A stretch of DNA of 12,614 bases from Christensenella sp. UBA1385 (GCA_002305755.1 DBQV01000059.1:1-12614); one strand, 5' to 3'. Shown: positions 1-7,924, numbered from the stretch's first letter. The notes: generated by a model not told the origin, from the letters alone. A program made the numbers and translations.

Positions 1-92
1 GCGCTTGGCGTTTCAATCCGGGAACAGATCATCTTCCTTTTTACTCTCTACTGTTGCACTTGGCGTTTCAATCCTAAAACAAATCATCTTTT
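1..92. repeat. Two-copy direct repeat, 55-bp period
   Basis: The motif GCRCTTGGCGTTTCAATCC occurs at 1-19 and 56-74 with 18 of 19 bases identical. Similarity continues to about base 37 and base 92, where both copies share AACARATCATCTT. On the minus strand each copy contains GGATTGAAAC, which resembles the 3' end of many CRISPR repeats. However, the 55-bp period is short for CRISPR, and the bases that would be spacer are partly conserved between copies. Only two copies are visible and the first touches the window edge, so the repeat could be the end of a longer array. I see it as a diverged tandem repeat of unknown nature; a degenerate CRISPR end is possible but not supported. Confidence 0.6.
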
Positions 93-100
93 TCCGTAAG

Positions 101-145
101 TAAACCAAAAACTGTTCATGCCCTCGGAAGAAAGCATGAACAGTT
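101..145 (-). terminator. Probable intrinsic terminator of the opp operon
   Basis: A perfect 12-bp inverted repeat, AACTGTTCATGC at 110-121 and GCATGAACAGTT at 134-145, encloses a 12-nt loop. Read on the minus strand, the stem is followed by GTTTTTGGTTTA, so a T-rich tract sits directly after it. It lies 54 bp after the last stop codon of the operon. The stem is only moderately GC-rich and the T run is interrupted by GG, so termination may be partial. Confidence 0.6.
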
Positions 146-199
146 CGATCATCAAAAGGGTACAAAGAGCAAGTGGGCATCGCTTTCCGCAAAGGAACT

Positions 200-397
200 T
201 CAAATCGCCCTAAACAGCCACATCACCGCCATTGTGATCAGCCCCAGCACCAGCAGCACCGGTAGAAAAGCGCCGAGGGCCGCGATCAGCATAGCGAAAA
301 AATCGCCCTTTTCCAGGTCCAGCTGCTCTTGTTTTGCCTCAGGCCGGTTCTTCCTGCCATACTCGGACAGTTCCCTCAGCCGGTCAAAAAAACTCAC
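200..397 (-). CDS. Small single-span membrane protein, end of opp operon
   Basis: This is a 65-residue protein that I do not recognise as a named family. Residues 1-30 are charged and hydrophilic (RLRELSEYGRKNRPEAKQEQ). Residues about 34-61 form one strongly hydrophobic membrane segment, followed by a short tail ending FRAI. The start is GTG, and the sequence GTGA is shared with the stop of the ATPase gene upstream (4-nt overlap). A GGGAGAAG Shine-Dalgarno stretch sits six bases before it, which supports real, coupled translation. The charge pattern suggests a cytoplasmic N-terminus. Its place as the last gene of the importer operon suggests a small accessory subunit or membrane anchor, but nothing in the sequence proves that. 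The T7 run just after the start codon is a possible slippage site. Confidence 0.65.
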   Translation of the reverse strand: MSFFDRLRELSEYGRKNRPEAKQEQLDLEKGDFFAMLIAALGAFLPVLLVLGLITMAVMWLFRAI

Positions 398-1807
398 GCC
401 TGCTTCTCCCGTTTGTCAAGCAGGGGGTAGTGACAGGCCACGTAATGCTCCGGCTTCAGCTCCCGCCAGGCGGGCGCTTCGCTTCTGCACCTATCGCTCG
501 CGTATCGGCAGCGGGTGTGGAACTTGCAGCCGGCCGGCGGACGGATGGGGCTGGGGATATCCCCCTCCAGCACCTGCAGCTCTTTATTGGAGTTTTCTTC
601 CGTGGTGGGGATCGCCTCCAGCAGGGCCTCGGTGTAGGGGTGCAGGGGCTCGTCGTAGATATCCTGCGATCTGCCCAGCTCAATGATATTGCCAAGGTAC
701 ATCACGCCCACCCGGTCGCTGATAAACTTCACCGTGCTCAGGTCATGGGAGATGAACAGATAGGTGAGCTGATTTTTTTCTTTCAGATCCATCAGCAGGT
801 TGATGATCTGCGACTGGATGGACACATCCAGCGCGGAAACCGCCTCATCGCAGACCACAAAGGTGGGGTTGAGGGCCAGCGCGCGGGCGATGCCGATGCG
901 CTGTCTCTGCCCGCCCGAAAACTGGTGCGGATAGCGGTGCAGCATGTATTTTTGCAGCCCGCTGTCATCCATCACCTTCAGCGTGTATTTCTCCAGCGCC
1001 TCGCTGCCTTTGGGCAAAAGCTCATGCGCTACCAGCGCCTCGCTGATCAGGTTGCCGACCGTCAGGCGGGGGTTGAGCGAGGAATAGGGATCCTGGAAAA
1101 CGATCTGCAGATAGCGCCGCAGCCTGCGCATTTCCTCCTGCCTCAGCTGGCTCAGGTCGATGCCAAGGGTGCGCTCGGCCTCCAGCTCCTCAAAGCCGGG
1201 CTTTCCCTGCGCCGCGCGGCGCAGTTCCTCCAGCGCGGGGTCAGTCTCCTCCCTCTGGCGGGTATACAACGCAATTTCCTCTTCCAGCTTTTTCAGCTTT
1301 TCCTGATCCTTGCTGCCGCCCGCGCCGCCCGCCATGTGAAACCTGTGGATTTCCATCGCTTCCTTGGCAGCGTGCAGCCTGGCGCAGCTGTTGAAGCGCC
1401 GTGTCAAGATCTGGCTCAGCTTGTGCAGATCGCCGCACAGCAGCAGACCGCCCGCGATATGCGCTTCCTGCAGGTGTTTGTCAAGAAGCGCGCTGACAGA
1501 GGTATCATGGATGGAGGCCATGTTCTGGATGGCTTTCCTGACATACTGGGGCGCGTAATCATCCAGCGTGACGCCAAAGTAGAAGATTTTGCCGTCGGTC
1601 GGCGTATAGAGGTTCAGAACACAGCGGCCGAGGGTAGACTTGCCGCAGCCCGACTCACCCACCAGCCCCAGCGTTTCGCCCTGATAGATATCCACCGTAA
1701 TGCCGTCTACCGCGCGCACAAACAGTTGCTCTTTCTGAAGCAGATGGTCTTTCTTGACCGGGAAATGCATTTTAACGTTTTTTAATTGAAGCAATACCTT
1801 TTTCTGC

Positions 1808-1815
<8 letters not shown>
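394..1815 (-). CDS. oppF: Peptide ABC importer ATPase, OppF type, with large insertion
   Basis: This is one of the two ATPases that drive substrate import at the cytoplasmic face of the OppB-OppC channel. The 473-residue protein has all nucleotide-binding motifs: Walker A GESGCGKST at 53-61, Q-loop Q241 in FQDPYSSLNPR, signature FSGGQ at 299-303, Walker B ending D323-E324, and switch His357. The C-terminal oligopeptide/dipeptide domain carries Cys430, 436, 443 and 461 (CX5CX6CX17C). Family members usually have about 320-340 residues. The excess is a 137-residue stretch between IFYFG (to 81) and GIDLSQL (from 218), that is, between Walker A and the Q-loop. The ATG at 1815 is chosen because AAAAGGGGG lies before it and the protein then starts in family style; it overlaps oppD by 8 nt. 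A start at 1932 would add 39 arginine-rich residues read from inside oppD. The usual Pro after the Walker B Glu is Ala325. Confidence 0.92.
1165..1572 (-). other. 137-residue insertion inside the OppF nucleotide-binding domain
   Basis: This is residues 82-217 or so of the OppF-type ATPase. Family proteins have about 45 residues between the Walker A lysine and the Q-loop glutamine; here there are 182. Aligning the strand before (GKIFYFG) and the segment after (IDLSQLRQEEMRRLRR) leaves a clean insertion. The first part (about 85-160) looks helical, with two cysteines (C127, C144) and several histidines. A glycine-rich hinge MAGGAGGS (161-168) follows. The rest (about 169-215) is highly charged and likely coiled-coil (KDQEKLKKLEEE). 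No known domain is recognised. The reading frame is open throughout with no stop or frameshift, so it appears to be translated. Confidence 0.8.
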
Positions 1816-2800
<985 letters not shown>

Positions 2801-2805
2801 ATTGC

Positions 2806-4671
2806 TTACCTCTCGTTTTCGCGGGGATCGATCGCCTCACGCAGAGCGTCTCCGACCAGGTTGGCCGACAGAGCGGCCAGCACCACAAACAGGCCGGGAA
2901 TAAACCAGCGCCACCAGTAGTACTGGATGACCACCGATTGCTGCGCTGTGGTCAGCATGTTGCCCCACGAGGGCGTGGGCTGCGCCACGCCAAAGCCCAA
3001 AAAGCTCAGGCCGGCCTCCGTCAGGATGGAGGAAGCATAGCCCAGCGTGATGTTGACGATGATCAGGTTGAACACGTTGGGCAGGATGTGCCGCCACATG
3101 ATCTTGTTCTGCCGAATGCCAAGCGCCTTGGCCGCCAGCACAAAGTCCTTCTCGCGCTCCACCAGCAGCTGCGCACGGATCAGGCGGGCAAGACCCATCC
3201 ACCCCAGCACGCCCAGGATCACCATGATCAGGTACAGCCTGGCCTGCTGCGTCATCCTGTTGCCGATGGCGTAGGACAGCGTGACCGCGATGGGATAGAA
3301 GGGGATGGCGCTGAAAATATCCGCAAGGCGCATCAGCGTATGATCTACCCAGCCGCCGAAATATCCGGCAGACAGGCCCACGATGATAGCAATGATGACG
3401 GAAATGATGGTGGCTATGGCGCCGACGGTCAGCGAAATGCGTCCGCCGTGGATAAGTCGACCCAGCACATCGCGGCCAAATTCATCGCTGCCGAAAGCAT
3501 AGCCCCTGTTGCCCCAGGCGTAGAGCGTGCCGTCCTTCGTAATGCCATAGTTTTGAAAATACCCGGCATAGACCCGGTCAAGGGCACCCATATTCTCAGG
3601 CAGCTGGGTCTGTTTCAGTTCATTCGCGCCCCAGGTGACCACACTGCCGTCTTCCAGCAGAGCCACAAAGTGCTTGTAGCCGGCGGTAATGGCCGCTACC
3701 TTGCCTTCAAAAGCGGGCACGCGGGTCAGGCGATCCTGGTTGCTGCCCCAGGTGTAGATATTGCCGGCGTCGTCCAGCACGAGCGCGTTGCGGTTGGTGG
3801 CCGCCACATCCACGGCCTTTATGCTGCCGTCGGTCAGTTGCTCAGGCACATTGGTGAAAAACTCGGAGGATTTTTCGCCGATGACGCGTACCGTGCCATC
3901 GTCCAGCAGGATGATCATATTGTTGTCGCCCGCCGCCACTTTTTCAACATGGCCACGAATCTGACGGGTCAGTTTAAAGTTGAGCGTCGCCTGCGAGCTG
4001 CCCCAGATGTGCAGGCTTTTATCGGAAGTCACCAGCGCCGACCACATGGTGCTGGCGTACATCTGGTCGACCTTGACATCCTCTTTTTCAAGCTCAGCCT
4101 GCACGTTATCGGGCGCCGTGGTCTGGCCATGGCCGTAGTATCCCCAGCCGTACAGGTGCCCCTGGTCGTCCAGCGCCAGCATGTGCTTGCCGCCGGCCAC
4201 GATATCGACGATATTGGCCTTGGCGACCTCCTCCGGGATCTCCAGCACATAGTCGGATACGTTGGCCAGCTTCTGGTTGGGCTCAGAGCCCCACCTGACC
4301 AGCGTGCCGTCGTTTTTCAGCGCGTAGGAGAAGGAAACGCCGGAAACGATCTTCTTGATATCCTGCGGTTTGAGCGAGGCCGGTACATTGAGGTAGCCCC
4401 GTCCGGGGGGCAGATCGCCGTTGGTCAGCTCAATATAGGTCAGATTGATGGGATAGAGCTGTGAGCCTACAAAGGCAAACAGCAAAAAGGCGATAAAGAA
4501 CGCCAGACCGATCATGCCCAGCCGGTTGCGGGTAAAGTTTTTGATGATGGTTTTCAGAGGGGTCTGAATGGCTTCTTCCTCAAGGACCGACAGTTTTTCG
4601 GCGACAAACAGCCTCTTGAACATTCTGCCAAACGAGGAAGCGATCCGCCCGAACACATTTTTCTTCTCCAT
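2806..4671 (-). CDS. oppC: Peptide ABC importer permease, OppC type, with RCC1-like propeller
   Basis: This is the OppC/DppC-type membrane subunit, but 621 residues long instead of about 300. Residues 1-50 are the cytoplasmic N-terminus, including the typical KNFTRNRLGMIGL lead-in to TM1 (about 51-70). About 320 residues then intervene before the family motif FGSDEFGRDVLGRL (393-406), TM2 (about 411-433) and the rest of the permease core. The EAA loop, which docks on the ATPases, is at about 505-532 (AAKALGIRQNKIMWRHILPN). The C-terminus NLVGDALREAIDPR is standard. The extra stretch holds seven RCC1-like repeats (103-389) and is predicted to be extracellular because it sits between TM1 and TM2. 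AAAGGAG overlapping the oppB stop, eight bases from ATG, fixes the start. Both halves are in one open frame. The permease assignment is secure; the role of the propeller is unknown. Confidence 0.93.
   Translation of the reverse strand: MEKKNVFGRIASSFGRMFKRLFVAEKLSVLEEEAIQTPLKTIIKNFTRNRLGMIGLAFFIAFLLFAFVGSQLYPINLTYIELTNGDLPPGRGYLNVPASLKPQDIKKIVSGVSFSYALKNDGTLVRWGSEPNQKLANVSDYVLEIPEEVAKANIVDIVAGGKHMLALDDQGHLYGWGYYGHGQTTAPDNVQAELEKEDVKVDQMYASTMWSALVTSDKSLHIWGSSQATLNFKLTRQIRGHVEKVAAGDNNMIILLDDGTVRVIGEKSSEFFTNVPEQLTDGSIKAVDVAATNRNALVLDDAGNIYTWGSNQDRLTRVPAFEGKVAAITAGYKHFVALLEDGSVVTWGANELKQTQLPENMGALDRVYAGYFQNYGITKDGTLYAWGNRGYAFGSDEFGRDVLGRLIHGGRISLTVGAIATIISVIIAIIVGLSAGYFGGWVDHTLMRLADIFSAIPFYPIAVTLSYAIGNRMTQQARLYLIMVILGVLGWMGLARLIRAQLLVEREKDFVLAAKALGIRQNKIMWRHILPNVFNLIIVNITLGYASSILTEAGLSFLGFGVAQPTPSWGNMLTTAQQSVVIQYYWWRWFIPGLFVVLAALSANLVGDALREAIDPRENER
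3505..4365 (-). other. Seven-repeat RCC1-like beta-propeller inserted in OppC
   Basis: This is residues about 103-389 of the permease. Seven copies of the pattern (A-G-x-x-x-x-x-x-L-x-x-D-G-x-L-x-x-W-G) start near residues 108, 157, 204, 245, 288, 328 and 367. Clear examples are VAGGKHMLALDDQGHLYGWG, TAGYKHFVALLEDGSVVTWG and YAGYFQNYGITKDGTLYAWG. Blades 3 and 4 are the most diverged (KSLHIWGSS, DDGTVRVIGEKS). Seven blades make a complete RCC1-type ring. In eukaryotic RCC1 the propeller binds Ran and chromatin; bacterial RCC1-repeat proteins are often extracellular and mostly uncharacterised. Here the ring should sit above the channel entrance. Inferred roles are docking of the binding protein, substrate capture, or cell-wall or surface binding. 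Confidence 0.88.
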
Positions 4672-4684
4672 TCCCGTCGCTCCT

Positions 4685-5656
4685 TTAGCTCAGTCTGATG
4701 CGCGGGTCAATGAACCCGTACACGATGTCCGATATCAACACGGCTGTAACGCTCAGCAGGGAGAAGAAAGCGTTCATCGTTGAGATCAACATGGTATCGC
4801 GCTGGTTGATGGCGCTGATCATGACCTTGCCGATACCGTTCCAGGCGAACACGGTCTCGGTAATGGTGGAGCCGGCAAACAGCGAGAAGAAGGTGGCGAC
4901 CACCACGGTGGATACGGGGATCAGGGCGTTGCGGAAGGCGTGGGAATAGATCACCACTTTTTCCTGCAGGCCCTTGGCGCGGGCGGTGCGGATATAATCC
5001 TGGTTGAGCGCGTCGATCATGGCGTTGCGAACGATGCGGATGGTGGAAGCGATGGAGATCAGCGACAGCACCACCGTGGGCAGCACCAGATGCCGCAGCC
5101 AGGAGCCGATATAGGCCCAGCCGGACAGCAGCGAGCTGTTGGGCATTCCGCCGAAGGGCAGCCAGCCCAGCTGCACCGCGAATATATAGATCAGGCACAG
5201 CGCGATAAAGAAGGAAGGCATCGACCAGGTGACAAGAGAAAATACCTGCCAAAAATTATCAAAAGCGGATCTGCGCTTCACAGCGCACCATATCCCGACG
5301 GGAATGGATATCAACAGCTCGATGATGATCACGCCGAAGTTCAAAATCACGGTGTTGCGGATCGGCTCCGCAACCACATCCGCCACGGGGCGGTTATTCA
5401 TGCTGGACCAGCCGAACTCCCCTTTGAACATATTGGTCAGCCAGGTCCAGTACTGTTCGGGCATGGATTTGTCCAGGCCCAGTTTTTTATACATGGCGTC
5501 GTAGGCCATCTGGTATTGATCGTGCTTCAAGTTGGTGGGCAGCATCGCCCTCACCGGATCGCCCGGCATCATCTTATTGATGGAAAAAAGAATAACCGTA
5601 ATACAAAGAAATACCGGAATCAGTATCAGTACGCGCTTGACAAAATACTTGAGCAT
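4685..5656 (-). CDS. oppB: Peptide ABC importer permease, OppB type
   Basis: This is the OppB/DppB-type membrane subunit that forms the channel with OppC. At 323 residues it has normal length. The N-terminus KYFVKRVLILIPVFLCITVI is the typical first membrane span, followed by the conserved MMPGDPVRAML (29-39) and the extracellular segment with GLDKSMPEQYWTWL. The EAA loop lies at about 220-247 (DYIRTARAKGLQEKVV, then HAFRNALIP), and the protein ends GFIDPRIRLS as family members do. Further membrane spans are near 103-124, 136-160, 186-203, 241-262 and 290-313. The ATG at 5656 is preceded by a GGGGGG stretch at suitable distance. It lies 78 bp after the oppA stop, with a strong stem-loop between, and 13 bp before oppC. 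Unlike OppC and OppF it has no insertion. Confidence 0.95.
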   Translation of the reverse strand: MLKYFVKRVLILIPVFLCITVILFSINKMMPGDPVRAMLPTNLKHDQYQMAYDAMYKKLGLDKSMPEQYWTWLTNMFKGEFGWSSMNNRPVADVVAEPIRNTVILNFGVIIIELLISIPVGIWCAVKRRSAFDNFWQVFSLVTWSMPSFFIALCLIYIFAVQLGWLPFGGMPNSSLLSGWAYIGSWLRHLVLPTVVLSLISIASTIRIVRNAMIDALNQDYIRTARAKGLQEKVVIYSHAFRNALIPVSTVVVATFFSLFAGSTITETVFAWNGIGKVMISAINQRDTMLISTMNAFFSLLSVTAVLISDIVYGFIDPRIRLS

Positions 5657-5680
5657 CTGGCGATCCCCCCACTTGATATC

Positions 5681-5720
5681 GCACGAGGGGAGGAAGAGAA
5701 GCTCTCTTCCTCCCCTGTGC
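5681..5720 (-). promoter_or_regulatory. Strong stem-loop between oppA and oppB
   Basis: GCACgAGGGGAGGAAGAGA (5681-5699) pairs with TCTCTTCCTCCCCTGTGC (5703-5720), giving an 18-bp stem with one bulged G and a 3-nt loop. No T run follows on the minus strand (GATATCAAGTGGGGGG), so it is not a normal intrinsic terminator. In other binding-protein operons such hairpins stabilise the 3' end of the abundant binding-protein mRNA and lower expression of the permease genes. That role is inferred here. Confidence 0.7.
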
Positions 5721-5734
5721 GTTTGGCCAAACGA

Positions 5735-7741
5735 TTAGTTGGCGGTCTTGGTCACTTCACAAATGATGTATTCCCAGGTCGCGAAGGGGGTCGTATTGAA
5801 GCCTTCTACGTTATTGGCCATGATGTCGAAATACTCGTTGGAGTACAGCGGGATCTGCGGCAGCAGCTCCTGCCAGCGCTTTTCGTACTTGAGCCAGACA
5901 TCGAGGAACTCATCCTTCTGGTCGGGCTCCAGCGAGCGCATTTCCATGATCAGGCTGTCCAGCTCGGCGTCGCCCAGCTGGCAGGCATTCTCCCAGGTAC
6001 CCAGTTTGTCGGAGTGCCAGGAGGCGAAGTAGGGGTCAAAGGGACGGCCAAAGCTGGTGGCCAGGTTGAAGGTGTTGTACTGGCGCTCATCGCCCATCTC
6101 ATAGCCATAGTAGAAGTTGTTCAGCAGGGCGTTGAAGTCGGACTTGGTCACTTCAAACTTCATGCCGGCCAGGGGCGCATTGGCGGTGTACTGGATCTCG
6201 ATGATGTCGGTCACGCTGTTGTCGGTGGTACCGAGGTGACGGACGACCAGCGGCTCCTTCTTGTCGTTGTAGCGCAGGTAGCTGCCGTCAGCAGTGGCCT
6301 TGGAAGCGTCAAAGGGGGTCACGCCGTCGGCTTCGTACTTCCACTCGGTCATATCGAGGTGCTCGTTGGCCTTGTCGATGTTCAGGTTGAAGGGGGTGAG
6401 TTCCGCTTCCAGATCCGCGCCCGCTTCTTCATACATCCACTGCGCGAAGCCGTATTCGGCCTGCACAACGCCGCCGTAGCCGCCCAGCACGTGGTCGATC
6501 ACGGCGTTGCGGTCGATCAGGTAGCCCATTGCCCAGCGAACGTTAACATCCTTGGTCACGCCCCAGTCGCAGTGCATACCCAGGTAGCCATAGCCGTTGC
6601 GGAAGTAGCTGTGGGTCTTGGCGGTGGTGGAAGCCTTGGCGGCCTCGATCTTCTTGCCTTCGATCACGCCGGTCACAACGTCGATCTCGCCGGCGATGAC
6701 CTGATCCACGTCGGTATCCTGCGGGATGGATTTCTGCACGATGTACTTGATCTTGGGCTTGTTGCCGTTGATATCGCCCTTGAAGTATTCGTTGATCTCA
6801 AGGGTGACGGTCTGGTTTTCAAAGCTGACGAACTTGTAGGGGCCGGAAGACACCGTGGGCTTAAAGCGCTCGGTGGCGGCCACGTTCTGCAGGTCCTTCA
6901 GCAGGGCCGCGTAGTTGGCGTCCTTGATCACACGGACAGCATTATAAGCGGTCTGAGCTTCCTCAGCGGCCTTAGCCAGCTCTTCGTTCTCAGCGTCCGC
7001 GTCGGCGGCAGCCTGGGCTTCGTCCGCGGCGGCCTTGGCGGCGGCGGCAGCCTCGATCAGGGGCGCGCGCTCGGCCTCGATACCGGCCTGGTCCACATCC
7101 TTGGCGACCAGCTTGGCCCCCATGTCGTCAGACACGATGTCCATGCTGGGGGCATAGACGGCCATGGGCGCGGGAGCCGCGCTGGCATAGGAGATCTCAT
7201 AGAAGTAGGGCAGCTCGGCATGATCGATCGTCAGCGAGAAGGTATAGTCGTCGATCAGCTTGACGCCGGCGAACACATCGCTGTCGCCGGAGTTCCACGC
7301 ATTGTAGCCGACCAGGCCGTAACCGACCGAGCCGCTGGAGGCGCCGGCCTCTACCCAGGCGGGAGCGGAAGCGTACAGCGTGCCGAACACATAATCCTTG
7401 GCGGTGATGGCGCTGCCGTCGGACCACTTCAGGTCGTCAAACAGCACCCAGGTGTAGGTCTTGTCGCCCGCTTCGTTGGTCTCTACCTGATGATCCTTGA
7501 CGACCTGGGTGTTGATGACCATTTCGTCGGAGGGGGTCAGGTAGACGGTGCTGTAATAGTTGGCAAACAGCACGCGCTTGATAAACGCGTCATAGGCGCT
7601 GTTGCCAAACCCATCAATGAAATCGCCGTTCATCGCGGGGGTGCCGATCACGAGGGTATCGGGATCGGTAGCGGCCATGGCCGTGCCTGCCAGGGAAAGC
7701 ACGAGAACCAAAGCCAGGGTCATGGAGAGTAATTTCTTCAT
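5735..7741 (-). CDS. oppA: Peptide-type ABC importer substrate-binding protein (SBP_bac_5)
   Basis: This is the extracytoplasmic binding protein that delivers substrate to OppBC. It has 668 residues, above the usual 520-600. Residues 1-23 are a Sec signal peptide with a likely signal peptidase I site at AMA-ATDPD. There is no lipobox cysteine, although most Gram-positive relatives are lipoproteins. Family marks include LVIGTPAMNGDF at the start of the mature chain, WVLFDDLKWSDGSAITAKDY (98-117), SSGPYKF (298-304) and a C-terminal lobe with LLPQIPLYSNEYFDI. Residues about 213-283 are an alanine-rich helical insertion. The substrate cannot be told from sequence; oligopeptides are the default for the family. 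It is the first gene of the operon, with a promoter at 7799-7827 and SD AAGGGAG 12 nt before ATG. Alternatives include a dipeptide or glycan-derived ligand. Confidence 0.92.
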   Translation of the reverse strand: MKKLLSMTLALVLVLSLAGTAMAATDPDTLVIGTPAMNGDFIDGFGNSAYDAFIKRVLFANYYSTVYLTPSDEMVINTQVVKDHQVETNEAGDKTYTWVLFDDLKWSDGSAITAKDYVFGTLYASAPAWVEAGASSGSVGYGLVGYNAWNSGDSDVFAGVKLIDDYTFSLTIDHAELPYFYEISYASAAPAPMAVYAPSMDIVSDDMGAKLVAKDVDQAGIEAERAPLIEAAAAAKAAADEAQAAADADAENEELAKAAEEAQTAYNAVRVIKDANYAALLKDLQNVAATERFKPTVSSGPYKFVSFENQTVTLEINEYFKGDINGNKPKIKYIVQKSIPQDTDVDQVIAGEIDVVTGVIEGKKIEAAKASTTAKTHSYFRNGYGYLGMHCDWGVTKDVNVRWAMGYLIDRNAVIDHVLGGYGGVVQAEYGFAQWMYEEAGADLEAELTPFNLNIDKANEHLDMTEWKYEADGVTPFDASKATADGSYLRYNDKKEPLVVRHLGTTDNSVTDIIEIQYTANAPLAGMKFEVTKSDFNALLNNFYYGYEMGDERQYNTFNLATSFGRPFDPYFASWHSDKLGTWENACQLGDAELDSLIMEMRSLEPDQKDEFLDVWLKYEKRWQELLPQIPLYSNEYFDIMANNVEGFNTTPFATWEYIICEVTKTAN
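6887..7105 (-). other. Alanine-rich helical insertion in the binding protein
   Basis: This is residues about 213-285 of the binding protein. The stretch is very rich in Ala, Glu, Asp and Lys (IEAAAAAKAAADEAQAAADA), then AKAAEEAQTAYNAV. It contains no Gly or Pro from about 228 to 290 and should form a long helix or helical hairpin. It lies between the MAVYAP segment and the SSGPYKF motif, which in ordinary family members are separated by a much shorter loop. It is in frame and looks translated. Confidence 0.7.
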
Positions 7742-7772
7742 AATCCAGTATGTCTCCCTTCATATCTTGTCA

Positions 7773-7786
7773 AACCCTCAAGGGTT
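7773..7786 (-). promoter_or_regulatory. 14-bp dyad in the oppA leader
   Basis: AACCCTTGAGGGTT on the minus strand is a dyad with arms AACCCT/AGGGTT. It starts about 6 bp past the predicted transcription start and sits 13 bases before the SD sequence. It could be an operator or a small 5' mRNA hairpin with a TTGA loop. Its position just downstream of the promoter fits a repressor site, but there is no direct evidence. Confidence 0.4.
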
Positions 7787-7798
7787 ATCCATGCCGGT

Positions 7799-7827
7799 AT
7801 CATAACACATAGGATAGCATAAATCAA
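7799..7827 (-). promoter_or_regulatory. Sigma-A-type promoter of the opp operon
   Basis: The -35 is TTGATT (7822-7827), the spacer 17 bp, and the -10 TATGAT (7799-7804), preceded by TG as an extended -10. The predicted start of transcription is near 7792, giving a leader of about 50 nt before the oppA ATG. This is the best promoter match in the gap and is correctly placed. Confidence 0.65.
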
Positions 7828-7868
7828 TCTGTCGCTTGCAGTTTTCAGTTGTATTTATTCACTATCCC

Positions 7869-7924
7869 CGCGAACAAAAACAGTACGCAAACAAAAATGC
7901 AGGCAGATGAAAACGCTTTTTCAT
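7869..7924 (-). terminator. Weak candidate terminator region after the glyoxalase gene
   Basis: Minus-strand ATGAAAA and TTTTCAT (7907-7924) form a 7-bp AT-rich stem with loop AGCG, nine bases past the stop codon. T-rich stretches follow 10 and 27 bases later; they are a short direct repeat, TTTTTGTTTGCG and TTTTTGTTCGCG, at 17-bp spacing. The stem is weak and not adjacent to a T run, so efficient termination is doubtful and read-through into oppA is possible. Confidence 0.3.

Noticed and set aside
1..92. Calling a CRISPR array
   Set aside because: Only two copies, a 55-bp period, and similarity extending into the would-be spacer; no cas gene in the window.
334..1785. 483-codon plus-strand open frame opposite oppF
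   Set aside because: Antisense shadow of the ATPase gene, including its insertion; no domain or SD support.
2938..4464. 508-codon plus-strand open frame opposite oppC
   Set aside because: Mirror of the permease/propeller reading frame, with no recognisable domain.
2806..4671. OppC as an assembly chimera of a permease and an RCC1 protein
   Set aside because: The frame is open through both junctions, the insertion lies exactly in the TM1-TM2 loop, and the number of repeats makes a complete ring, all of which favour a real gene.
4940..7732. A 930-codon open frame on the plus strand opposite oppB and oppA
   Set aside because: It is antisense to two well-supported genes and their intergenic hairpin, is rich in Gly, Val, His and Gln in shadow-like fashion, and matches no family. 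GC-rich coding DNA often leaves long open antisense frames.
7768..7773. TTGACA as the -35 of the opp promoter
   Set aside because: A matching -10 would fall at the oppA start codon, after the SD sequence. The TTGATT/TATGAT pair upstream is placed correctly.
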